From NCBI GenBank assembly GCA_028285545.1, contig JANQPA010000114.1:92233-156232 (forward strand): a stretch of 64,000 bases of DNA, written 5' to 3'. Source of the stretch: Saprospiraceae bacterium. GTDB taxonomy: Bacteria > Bacteroidota > Bacteroidia > Chitinophagales > Saprospiraceae. Under the pieces are notes generated by a model. That model was given only the letters and a program-made list of their open reading frames with translations. It had not been told where the DNA came from and did not search any database. This document shows, one piece after another, positions 1 to 8,434 of this stretch. Each line of letters begins with the position of its first letter. The first letter of the stretch is position 1. The position numbers and the translations under genes were made by a program.

Positions 1-2
1 AT

Positions 3-773
3 TACCAATTTATTAGTCTAGAAGATTTATATGGAAAGGGGGACTCTGAAAAACCTGGGGTGATGATGACCTTTGATGATGGATATTATAATAATTCGTT
101 GATGGTCAATATTTTAGAAGAGTTTCAGGTTCCAGCTCTTTTTTTCATATCAGCAGCAAATGTTATAGAAAATAAATCCTATTGGTGGGATATCATTTAC
201 AAATTTCGGGCCAAACAAGGATCAAATTTAAATTTAATACGTAAAGAACAAGAGCATCTTAAAAAATTACATCATTCTCAAATTGATGAATATATCGTCA
301 AAAATTTTGGCAGAGAGGCCTTTATTCCCTGGTCAGATATTGACCGGCCATTTTCGCCAGGTGAATTGAAGGAAATAACAAAGAATCCTTTGATAACCAT
401 TGGAAATCACACTATGAACCATACCATTCTTCCACTTTATTCTGATGAAGAAATCATCCAGGAAATTGGTAAATGCAATCAGGTTTTATTTGAAATAACA
501 GGAGAAGTTCCAAAAAGTATTTCTTATCCAAATGGGAATTTTGATGAAAGGATCATTAGATTAACTCAGGATATGGGTTTTGATTTTGCTTTCACTACCA
601 TTGGAAGAAAAAACTATTTTCCAATTCAAAGGAAAGGGAATACCATTTGTCTGGATCGTTTTATGCCAGAGCCTCGATCCGTAACAGAATATGCCAGTTT
701 TTGCCGATTGAATTACAGTCCTAACTCTTTATATACAGCTTTTAAGAAAAAAATAAATTTTATGAAAATTTGA
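3..773 (+). CDS. Polysaccharide deacetylase (NodB/CE4 family), 5' end missing
   Basis: The reading frame is already open at the first codon of the window, and the residues before the TFDDGY motif belong to the fold. The in-frame GTG and ATG codons at 60-68 are therefore probably internal, and the gene starts to the left. Seen: NodB motif 1 (TFDDGY, nt 69-86, metal-binding Asp), a motif 2-like H-x3-H in GNHTMNHT, and a motif 3-like SYPNGNFDE. Family members remove N- or O-acetyl groups from polysaccharides. Because glycosyltransferases follow, I infer it edits the exopolysaccharide or lipopolysaccharide made by this locus. The exact substrate is unknown. Confidence 0.88.
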   Translation, partial: YQFISLEDLYGKGDSEKPGVMMTFDDGYYNNSLMVNILEEFQVPALFFISAANVIENKSYWWDIIYKFRAKQGSNLNLIRKEQEHLKKLHHSQIDEYIVKNFGREAFIPWSDIDRPFSPGELKEITKNPLITIGNHTMNHTILPLYSDEEIIQEIGKCNQVLFEITGEVPKSISYPNGNFDERIIRLTQDMGFDFAFTTIGRKNYFPIQRKGNTICLDRFMPEPRSVTEYASFCRLNYSPNSLYTAFKKKINFMKI

Positions 774-852
774 TATAGGATTCTAAATCGGCTTTGTCCC
801 AGAAGTATTTCACTCAAACAATTTTACAGAAACATTTTTAAATGAAAAGTAT

Positions 853-2127
853 ATGAATTCCTTCCTTACTAATATTGGAGAACAGACGAAAATAAAAGTT
901 ATTCAACTACAGTATGCAGCTGATTCTTCGGGGGATTTTGTCCGGCGACTTCATCAGGAATTCTTGAATTCTGGGATTGATTCAAAAATATTGGTTCTTC
1001 ATTCTACATTTTTAAATGATAAACGAATTGAGAAAATGAATCGAAAGGGGAGGGGGCTTGAAGCGGTCAATAACCTAATTGAAAGCCGTTTGACAAAAAA
1101 TTCGAAAAAAGAATTGGGAAAATTTTCCTATCCGGTCTTGGGAAGTAATGTTACAAATAGAGATGTAGTAAAAGAGGCTGATGTAATTTATTTGCACTGG
1201 GTCCTGAATGGATTTATCAGTATTAAAAGCCTTGAAGAGCTTGCAAAATTAGGGAAGCCTATCGTTTTTATTATGCATGATATGTGGACGATGACAGGTG
1301 GATGTCATCATAGTTTTACCTGTGAAAAATATAAAACCATGTGCCATTCCTGCCAATTTTTTGATGAAAAAAAGAAAAAGGACCTTTCCTATAAATTATT
1401 TCATAAAAAATTAAAACTGTTTTCTTCTTTCGACAATTTCCACTTTGTTTCGCCCAGCAGATGGTTATATAATTGTGCCAAAGAATCGGCTTTATTAAAG
1501 GAAAAGCCTTTACATCATATTCCTAATGTATTAGACCGCAATATTTTTAAACCTGTCGATAAGAAAGTAGCAAAGAAGATGTTGAATATTGATGAGCACA
1601 AAAAGGTTATTGCTTTTGGGGCTGCCTCAGTAAAAAGCCCTTATAAAGGATGGGAATATTTAAAACTGGCGATCAATGAGTTGTATCAACGAGTGAATAG
1701 TGAAGATTTTATGGTAGTAACCTTTGGAAAATCTGACCTTGACCAAGTCAATAAATCCATTCCTTTTGAAACCAAAGTACTAGGTTATTTACGGGATGAA
1801 CTTACTATGTCATTGGTGTATAATGCTACAGACGTTTTTATTGCTCCATCTTTAGCCGATAACTTACCCTATACTGTTTTTGAGGCGTTGGCATGTGGTA
1901 CGCCTGTAGTGGCCTTTAAGACAGGAGGAATTCCGGAATTGATCAGGCATAAAGAAAATGGATACCTGGCTGAAAGAAAGAATGCTACCGATATCGTAAA
2001 CGGTATATCTTATTGCCTTGATCATAAGACCAAAGGCTATGCTTTGCCATTTTTCGACAATAATCGTTCCATGGCCAAGCACCTGAAATTAATAAAAGCA
2101 TTTTTACCCATAGAAAAAACTCAGTAA
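853..2127 (+). CDS. Glycosyltransferase family 4 (WcaC-like)
   Basis: A 424-residue GT-B fold enzyme, expected to transfer a sugar from a nucleotide sugar to a lipid-linked glycan at the cytoplasmic face of the inner membrane. The C-terminal half carries the GT4 signature FEALACGTPVVAFKTGGIPE, including the E-x7-E-type donor-site region. The N-terminal half has a Cys-rich stretch around residues 150-170 (TGGCHHSFTC followed by CHSC) after HDMWTMTGG, typical of the WcaC-like subgroup. Its stop codon overlaps the next start by one base (TAATG), so the two are probably translationally coupled. The transferred sugar cannot be told from sequence. Confidence 0.9.
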   Translation: MNSFLTNIGEQTKIKVIQLQYAADSSGDFVRRLHQEFLNSGIDSKILVLHSTFLNDKRIEKMNRKGRGLEAVNNLIESRLTKNSKKELGKFSYPVLGSNVTNRDVVKEADVIYLHWVLNGFISIKSLEELAKLGKPIVFIMHDMWTMTGGCHHSFTCEKYKTMCHSCQFFDEKKKKDLSYKLFHKKLKLFSSFDNFHFVSPSRWLYNCAKESALLKEKPLHHIPNVLDRNIFKPVDKKVAKKMLNIDEHKKVIAFGAASVKSPYKGWEYLKLAINELYQRVNSEDFMVVTFGKSDLDQVNKSIPFETKVLGYLRDELTMSLVYNATDVFIAPSLADNLPYTVFEALACGTPVVAFKTGGIPELIRHKENGYLAERKNATDIVNGISYCLDHKTKGYALPFFDNNRSMAKHLKLIKAFLPIEKTQ

Positions 2128-3410
2128 TGAGTGAGAAGGTCTATATATATCATTCCGATCTAAGTTCATTTAAATTAAAAGCCTTAAACTGGTTTTGGTT
2201 GGGCTTTTTTATGTATTCGTTCTTTTTTACTGTCAGTAGCCGACCCGGTGTTAATAATCAGCTAACACAGCTTTTTCAGTTACTGGGGATTGGAGTAATG
2301 GTTGTTTCGGCCATTAGCTTTATCAATTTCAAAGTAAACAATAAGTATCTATTGGTTTTGATAAGGTTATACTTCTTTTGGCTGATTACCATCATATTGA
2401 GAGGTTATACGACTGATTATGGATTCATTAAGAGGATTTTATTTGACGCCTGGTTTGGGGTTTTCTTATATGCTAGTCCTTTATTTCTCTTTTTTCCTAA
2501 AAATCTGGCAGCCTACAAACGCTTTTTTGATGTTGCATTTATCTTTGGATTCATTTCTATTGGATTGTGGTTTATTAATAGAGATTTTGTTCTTACTGAA
2601 AGTATAAAAGAATCAGATGGAAAAGGGATTGTTGAAACAATTGCCAGGAATTTTAGTATACCAATAGAGGTTCTGCTTATCACTTATTTTTATCATCCCA
2701 AATGGAAAAAAATAGTGGCATGGGGAGTGTTTTTTATAACACTTTTTGTAGCAGTTACTGCGGGCAGAAGAGGTTTAATCATAATGACGGTAGCACCAGC
2801 TGTGGTAGCGTATATCGTCTATCTATACAAAGCTAGAGTAAAATTATTCGTCATCGTTGGTTCGGTTGCAGTTGGTATATTCCTTATGGATTATGGATTG
2901 AGGATTTATACCGAAAATGATACTTTCAGGTATCTGCGGCAACGAGGAATGGTGGATACCAGAGGTGGAGTTGAAGAGATGTTTTTTCAAGATATGAAGA
3001 CTATTGACTGGATCATAGGTCGAGGGATGAATGGCGAATATTGGTGTCCTGGTATTGAAGAGGGAACTGATACTGGATACAGAATCGTTATTGAAACCGA
3101 TTTTTTGCAAATCATCCTCAAGGGTGGAATCATCAGTTTAGCCCTATTGCTTTTCATTTCAATACCTCCAATATTTCTAGGCCTTTTTAGGTCTAAAAAC
3201 TATTTAACCAAGGGTGCTGCTGCCTGGATATTTTTAGAGTTATTAAATATGTATCCAGCAACCACCAATACTTTTTCTTTGCATTATGCCTTTTTCTGGA
3301 TCGCTATAGGCATGTGCTACTCCCCCCAAATCAGGAATTTACCTGAGGCTTACATTAAAGCATACTTTAAGAAAAAAGATAATAAGTCCTTCCTGTCTCA
3401 TTTTATATGA
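2127..3410 (+). CDS. O-antigen polymerase/ligase-like membrane protein
   Basis: A 427-residue, strongly hydrophobic protein with about ten or more predicted membrane spans and a larger hydrophilic loop around residues 265-325, the layout of Wzy polymerases and WaaL/O-antigen ligase-like proteins. The loop carries RGGVEEMFFQD and a IIGRGMNGEYW segment, resembling the long periplasmic loop of this superfamily. It sits between glycosyltransferases and overlaps the previous gene by one base. I infer it polymerises repeat units or ligates the glycan to its acceptor in the periplasm. Sequence identity in this family is low, so polymerase versus ligase remains open. Confidence 0.78.
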   Translation: MSEKVYIYHSDLSSFKLKALNWFWLGFFMYSFFFTVSSRPGVNNQLTQLFQLLGIGVMVVSAISFINFKVNNKYLLVLIRLYFFWLITIILRGYTTDYGFIKRILFDAWFGVFLYASPLFLFFPKNLAAYKRFFDVAFIFGFISIGLWFINRDFVLTESIKESDGKGIVETIARNFSIPIEVLLITYFYHPKWKKIVAWGVFFITLFVAVTAGRRGLIIMTVAPAVVAYIVYLYKARVKLFVIVGSVAVGIFLMDYGLRIYTENDTFRYLRQRGMVDTRGGVEEMFFQDMKTIDWIIGRGMNGEYWCPGIEEGTDTGYRIVIETDFLQIILKGGIISLALLLFISIPPIFLGLFRSKNYLTKGAAAWIFLELLNMYPATTNTFSLHYAFFWIAIGMCYSPQIRNLPEAYIKAYFKKKDNKSFLSHFI

Positions 3411-3435
3411 GTCCAAAAAGGAAGTTCTGGATTGA

Positions 3436-4821
3436 ATGTTGAATTTCAGCCCTTTTTTAAATGGGCTTATTAAAAATATTATAATGTCTCTACCTAAGGT
3501 CTTGATAATAGGGCAGCCTTTCAAAAATGATACTGGTGGCGGGGTTACCCTTAGCAATTTATTTGCCAACTGGGATCGTGATAAACTAGCAGTAGCCTGT
3601 TCGGGCTATTTATTATTAAAAAATATTGACACTTCTGCTTGTAATACCTACTACCAACTTGGGGAATATGAGCACAAGTATATATTTCCCCTTTCCTTAA
3701 TCAAACGAAAATACCCATCAGGTCTGGTAAAATTAAAACCTAAAAAAAGGTATCAAGATTTGTCTATTCCTAAGTCAAGCCTAAGGGTATATCTTATAAT
3801 GAATTATATGATCCCTCTGATGAAATATTTGGGATTCATCCATTTTATAGACAAAAAAGTAGTCTCCAAAGAATTTCAAAATTGGCTGGACGAATACCAA
3901 CCTGATATTATTTATGCTCAGGCCAACTCTCTGCAAGATTTATCTTTTTGTATTGCGACCCATGATTATGTGAAAAAACCAATGGTTTTCCACATGATGG
4001 ATGACTGGCCAACCATCATAAAGCACAACGGATTATTTAAAAAATATTGGTATCGGAAAGTGGATAAACAAATGAGAAAATTACAAGCCCGATGTCAGCT
4101 TCTAATGAGTATTGGGGATCTAATGAGCAAAGAATACAAAGAGAGGTATGGCAAAACATTTATTCCTTTTCATAATCCAATCGATGTTAACTTTTGGCAG
4201 CAGCATCAGAGAACAAATTATGAATTATCCAGCTCACCCATAATATTGTATTCAGGCCGCACAGGCCTTGGCATAGACTCCTCCTTGATTACACTTTCAG
4301 AAGTGATTGAAATGATCAACGAGGAGCATAATATGAAAATTAGGCTGAGGGTACAATCCAGAGAAAAACCAAATTGGATGGACAAATATCCCAATACTGA
4401 ACACAAGTCTCTTATACCATATAAAGATTTACCTCGGGCCTTTGCAGAAGCGGATTTTCTTTTTTTGCCCCATGATTTTAATCAAAAGGCCATTAACTTT
4501 TTTAAGTTGTCTATGCCTACAAAAGCATCTGAATTCATGGTTAGTGGCACTCCTATAATCGTTTTTGGACCGGAAGAAACAGCGGTGGTAAACTATACCC
4601 AAAGAAATCAATGCGCTTGTGTGGTGACAAAGAATAGTCCAAGTCTGTTGAAAGAAAAATTAGTAGAGCTGCTAATGGATTTGGATTTCCGAAAAAAGAT
4701 TGCTCAAAATGCGATAAATCTTGCCTTGCAAAGACATGATAAAGAGGTTGTTAGTCAATCCTTCCAAAATGAAATAATTAACCTTGCTATACCAAGTTCT
4801 TTTGAAAAATTAAATGTTTGA
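3436..4821 (+). CDS. Glycosyltransferase (GT4-like)
   Basis: A GT-B-type glycosyltransferase of up to 461 residues. Seen: VLIIGQPFKNDTGGGVTLSN at the N-terminus (the glycine-rich loop of the acceptor domain), HNPIDVNFW at the domain boundary, and KASEFMVSGTPIIVFGPEE near the C-terminus as the donor-site region. Two starts are possible. The ATG at 3436 gives a 16-residue leader before the ATG at 3484, where typical GT homology (MSLPKVLIIG) begins; 3484 may be the true start. It overlaps the next gene by 8 nt if that gene uses its first ATG. Sugar specificity is unknown. Confidence 0.85.
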   Translation: MLNFSPFLNGLIKNIIMSLPKVLIIGQPFKNDTGGGVTLSNLFANWDRDKLAVACSGYLLLKNIDTSACNTYYQLGEYEHKYIFPLSLIKRKYPSGLVKLKPKKRYQDLSIPKSSLRVYLIMNYMIPLMKYLGFIHFIDKKVVSKEFQNWLDEYQPDIIYAQANSLQDLSFCIATHDYVKKPMVFHMMDDWPTIIKHNGLFKKYWYRKVDKQMRKLQARCQLLMSIGDLMSKEYKERYGKTFIPFHNPIDVNFWQQHQRTNYELSSSPIILYSGRTGLGIDSSLITLSEVIEMINEEHNMKIRLRVQSREKPNWMDKYPNTEHKSLIPYKDLPRAFAEADFLFLPHDFNQKAINFFKLSMPTKASEFMVSGTPIIVFGPEETAVVNYTQRNQCACVVTKNSPSLLKEKLVELLMDLDFRKKIAQNAINLALQRHDKEVVSQSFQNEIINLAIPSSFEKLNV

Positions 4822-5866
4822 TACGTCTATAAATCTAGTTCCCATGACAAAAATATACTTCTACCCTAAAAAAAATCCACGCGATGCTATTTCCCCCAGT
4901 CCTTATATGCCCTGTTTTGAGGAGGCACTTACAAAGAATTATGCAGTTGTAAATCAGAATCTTATTAAAAACGGCATATTTGAATTCTTTAAATACCTCT
5001 TTCGGGCAGACCTATTTTTATATAGTTTTATCGAAAACGTTGTGCAATTTCGTTTTGGTAAACTGCAGGCCATTTATTTTTTCTTCTTTTTCTGGTGCAC
5101 AAAATTATTGGGAAAAAAGACCCTCTGGGTCATGCACAATAAATATTCTCATGATCGGAAAAAAAATAAATGGACAGACTTTATGTTTTCCCTCATGGTT
5201 AAACACTCAAACCTTATTCTTACTCATTCGGAGGCAGGAATAGAATACATTCAAGAGAAATATCCTTCCTACGCCAAAAAAGTCAAGTTTATCATTCACC
5301 CTATTCCTCCTCATTTCCCATTTGTCGAAAAGGCAGAAAAAAAATATGATTTCCTGATTTGGGGAACCATAAGTCCCTATAAAGGTCACCTCGAATTTTT
5401 AGAGTATTTGGAAAAGAATGGCGCCTTAGGTAAATACAAAATTTTAATTATCGGTCGATACTCCAATCAGGAATATGGGAAAAAACTCAGACAGTATTTA
5501 TCGGATAATATTCAGCTTGATGATAAGTTCTATGAACTCGAAGAAATTGCCCATTTTGCACACCAGTCCAGATTCGTATTATTTACTCACAAACCTACTT
5601 CTGTATTAAGTTCCGGTGCTTTGATGGATTCCATTAGAATGGGTGCAAAAATCATTGGCCCTAACCATGGTGCATTTAAAGATTTAAAAGACTATAGTTT
5701 CGTAAATACCTATGAACACTTTGACCAAATCCATAACATTTATGAATCAAACCGGGAAATAGCAGCTCCTTTATCAGAAATGAAAGTCTTTTGTAAAGAC
5801 AACAGTTGGCATGCTTTTGCAGATAAAATTACCAGTCACATTGATGGTATAATGAAAAATGACTGA
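4814..5866 (+). CDS. Glycosyltransferase (GT-B fold)
   Basis: A 350-residue protein with a GT4-like C-terminal domain: YDFLIWGTISPYKGHLEFLE (start of the donor-binding domain), KILIIGRYS, and SSGALMDSIRMGAKIIGPNH, where the usual GT4 acidic residue appears replaced in a divergent context. A Trp/His-rich WVMHNKYSHD segment lies in the N-terminal domain. The first ATG overlaps the upstream gene by 8 nt. An internal ATG at 4844 (MTKIYFYPKKN) looks more like a genuine N-terminus. It is packed directly against the next gene. It probably adds one sugar of the repeat unit; which one is unknown. Confidence 0.82.
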   Translation: MFDTSINLVPMTKIYFYPKKNPRDAISPSPYMPCFEEALTKNYAVVNQNLIKNGIFEFFKYLFRADLFLYSFIENVVQFRFGKLQAIYFFFFFWCTKLLGKKTLWVMHNKYSHDRKKNKWTDFMFSLMVKHSNLILTHSEAGIEYIQEKYPSYAKKVKFIIHPIPPHFPFVEKAEKKYDFLIWGTISPYKGHLEFLEYLEKNGALGKYKILIIGRYSNQEYGKKLRQYLSDNIQLDDKFYELEEIAHFAHQSRFVLFTHKPTSVLSSGALMDSIRMGAKIIGPNHGAFKDLKDYSFVNTYEHFDQIHNIYESNREIAAPLSEMKVFCKDNSWHAFADKITSHIDGIMKND

Positions 5867-7030
5867 TTGTATAAAACTTTTACTTATTTAAGCATGACGG
5901 ATACCATCATTATACAACGGATTTTTGCCAAATATCGGAAAGAGATCCTGAGTGAATTATATAAGCAGAGGAAATTTGTCCTTTTGCATTCCAAAAGTAA
6001 GTCAGGAATAAAGCAGGTAGAAGCCAATTACTCCAGGGAGGTGGCAAGCCTGAAATATTCCAAAGAGGATACCAAATACTTCCTTAATGTGTTTCCCTTT
6101 ATCATCAGAAATACCCCTAAGGTTATCATTCATGAATTTTCAATTGGGATAGCGTCTTTAATACCGACTTACATCATTTCTAGATTATTGGGAAGTAAGT
6201 TTATCATTTGGGGACATGGTTACAATCGAGATCAGGGATTTTTTCCAGAATCATCTATAGCCGATAAATTGAGACTTTACCTTATTAAAAGAGCGAATGC
6301 CGTCATTTTATATGGAAAAGAGGGTAAGCAAAAAATATCGAAATATGTGAAACCAGAAAAGCTGTTCATTGCGTATAACTGCTTAAATACTCGAAAATTA
6401 AACTTGATAAGAGCCGGTTTAGACAAAGAAGGGCGGAACAATGTGAAAAATAGAATTGGCTTCAAGCATGATAAAAATTTGATTTTTATCGGAAGAATGC
6501 TGAAGTCTAAATCTCCTGAGCTTCTATTAAATATCTACGAAAATTTACAGACTCAATCCGATTATTCTCTTGGAATCCACTTTGTTGGTGACGGCCCTCG
6601 TTTGGAAAAAATAAAAGAAAGCGTTTACAACAAGGGATATGGTAAGGATATCTTTTTTCATGGTGCCATCCATGACAGCCAAAAAACGGGTGAGTTGCTT
6701 TACTGTTCAGATTTAATGGTCATGCCCTCTGCCGTAGGACTTGCCTTAAACCATGCCTATAATTTTGATTGTCCTGTGGCAACCTATGATCAAAAAGCCA
6801 ATCAGACTGCTCATGGTCCCGAGATTGAATATTTAATTCATGGGAAAACAGGTTTCCTAATCAAAGAAAATAATATAGAATCTATGATTGAAGCCATTCA
6901 TACTTATTTCTATGATGTAGAACTCCAAAATGAAATGAAGCAAAATTTAAGAGATCAGATCCAAAATATTTGTTCAGTCGACAATTTTATCAAAGGATTT
7001 GATGAAGCTATTAATTATGTATTGACCTAA
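5867..7030 (+). CDS. Glycosyltransferase family 4
   Basis: A GT4 enzyme of up to 387 residues. Seen: SKFIIWGHGYNRD in the acceptor domain, NLIFIGRMLKSKSPELLLN at the start of the donor domain, HFVGDGPRLEKIKE, and LIHGKTGFLI near the C-terminus. The start is uncertain. A TTG directly follows the previous stop and extends a plausible first beta-strand (YKTFTYLS), while the first ATG is at 5894. With zero spacing to the gene before it and 13 nt to the one after, it is in the same transcription unit. Donor and acceptor are unknown. Confidence 0.86.
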   Translation: MYKTFTYLSMTDTIIIQRIFAKYRKEILSELYKQRKFVLLHSKSKSGIKQVEANYSREVASLKYSKEDTKYFLNVFPFIIRNTPKVIIHEFSIGIASLIPTYIISRLLGSKFIIWGHGYNRDQGFFPESSIADKLRLYLIKRANAVILYGKEGKQKISKYVKPEKLFIAYNCLNTRKLNLIRAGLDKEGRNNVKNRIGFKHDKNLIFIGRMLKSKSPELLLNIYENLQTQSDYSLGIHFVGDGPRLEKIKESVYNKGYGKDIFFHGAIHDSQKTGELLYCSDLMVMPSAVGLALNHAYNFDCPVATYDQKANQTAHGPEIEYLIHGKTGFLIKENNIESMIEAIHTYFYDVELQNEMKQNLRDQIQNICSVDNFIKGFDEAINYVLT

Positions 7031-7043
7031 CAAAAATTATCCT

Positions 7044-8195
7044 ATGACAAAAATAACTACTAAAAGAGTTCTCTTTATTCTTCAATTGCCTCCTCCAGTT
7101 CATGGTGCCAGTTTGATGAATAAGCACATAATAGAAAGTGATTTATTGAATCGCGATTTAGATATGGAGATGATTAATTTAAATTTTGCCAATTCAATAA
7201 AAAAATTGGAGCGCTTTAGCTTAATTAAATTATTTAAAGCCTTTTATTTCGGCTTGACCATTATTTCTAAAATCATAAGCCATAAACCAGATCTAATATA
7301 TTTTACCTTTTCTCCTAGAGGATATGCTTTTTACCGAGATATCTTATATGTTTTTTTGATGAAACTATTTAACCAGAAAATAATTTTCCACCTGCACGGC
7401 AAGGGCATAAAAAACTCAGTAAAGGTTAATTCATTCGTAAAAAGACTAACCAGAGCTGCATTTAAAAATACCAAGGTCATCTGTATGTCTAAAAAACTGA
7501 CAGAAGACGTAAAGTCAATTTATGATGATCAACCATTTATAGTACCCTATGGCATTGAAGTTCAGGAGGGTAATGGGTTTTCGAATTCTGAATTGAATTC
7601 AGGTGTTCCCAATATTTTATACCTGTCCAATTATATCAAAACCAAAGGAGTACTGGTATTAATAGATGCTCTAAAAGCAGTCCATGAAAAAGGCTTAAAG
7701 TTCAAGGCAAGATTAGTAGGAAGCCCTGGTGATTTAAGTCTTGAAATGCTAAATGAAAAAATTGCCCAGCTTAATCTTGAAGATTGTGTCGAAGCTGTAG
7801 GTCCGAGATATGGAAAAGACAAGAATGTAGAATTTAGAAATGCTGACATATTTGTTTTTCCGACATTTTATGAAAATGAAGCCTTCCCTTTGGTCAATTT
7901 GGAAGCCATGCAATTTGGCCTTCCTGTGATCTCTACCGATGAAGGGGGGATACCAGATATGTTTATCAATAAGGAATCTGGTTTAATAGTAGAAAGTCAG
8001 AATCCAATAATGTTAGCAGATAAAATAGCTGGCCTTCTGGAGGACGAAGATTTAAGAAAAACTATGGGCATTAATGGCTATAACCGCTTCCAGGAAAATT
8101 TCACATTAAATCATTTTGAAAGGAATATTTTAAACACTATAAATCAGGTATTAAGCAGGGCAAAAACCGAACTTTATCCAATAGATGCCGTATAA
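7044..8195 (+). CDS. Glycosyltransferase family 4
   Basis: A 383-residue GT4 protein starting MTKITTKRVLFILQLPPPVHGASL. The LPPPVHGAS loop is a common N-terminal signature of polysaccharide-locus GT4 enzymes. Further landmarks are IIFHLHGKGIK, ILYLSNYIKTKGVLVLIDAL, and the donor-site segment FPLVNLEAMQFGLPVISTDE with the conserved Glu. It is the last of five consecutive glycosyltransferases. A 239-nt gap without a recognisable terminator follows before the amidotransferase gene. Confidence 0.9.
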   Translation: MTKITTKRVLFILQLPPPVHGASLMNKHIIESDLLNRDLDMEMINLNFANSIKKLERFSLIKLFKAFYFGLTIISKIISHKPDLIYFTFSPRGYAFYRDILYVFLMKLFNQKIIFHLHGKGIKNSVKVNSFVKRLTRAAFKNTKVICMSKKLTEDVKSIYDDQPFIVPYGIEVQEGNGFSNSELNSGVPNILYLSNYIKTKGVLVLIDALKAVHEKGLKFKARLVGSPGDLSLEMLNEKIAQLNLEDCVEAVGPRYGKDKNVEFRNADIFVFPTFYENEAFPLVNLEAMQFGLPVISTDEGGIPDMFINKESGLIVESQNPIMLADKIAGLLEDEDLRKTMGINGYNRFQENFTLNHFERNILNTINQVLSRAKTELYPIDAV

Positions 8196-8434
8196 TTATT
8201 TGTATAAAGAATCTTGCTTAGTTTAGAATTTATTATGATTGATTAAAATGACTTCCATGGTCCCTATTTTGATCTAAAAAGAGGGGCTATTAGCTAAAGT
8301 TGATAAAATAAATTCTGAAGCCTTTTTCTTTCTTCCCTTATGCTTATCATTAGTCGATAATTCTTCGACTTACACAAATCCCTTGTGATTAAACATTCCT
8401 TTTTTGAAATTATTATTGACGAAAACAATAATGA
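8196..8434. other. Non-coding gap before the AsnB-like gene
   Basis: This AT-rich spacer splits the glycosyltransferase block from the modification block. No coding potential, strong hairpin or convincing TAnnTTTG box was found. A short CACAA-atccc-TTGTG dyad lies near the middle-right but is too small to call. It may hold a secondary promoter for the following genes; the sequence alone does not show one. Confidence 0.4.
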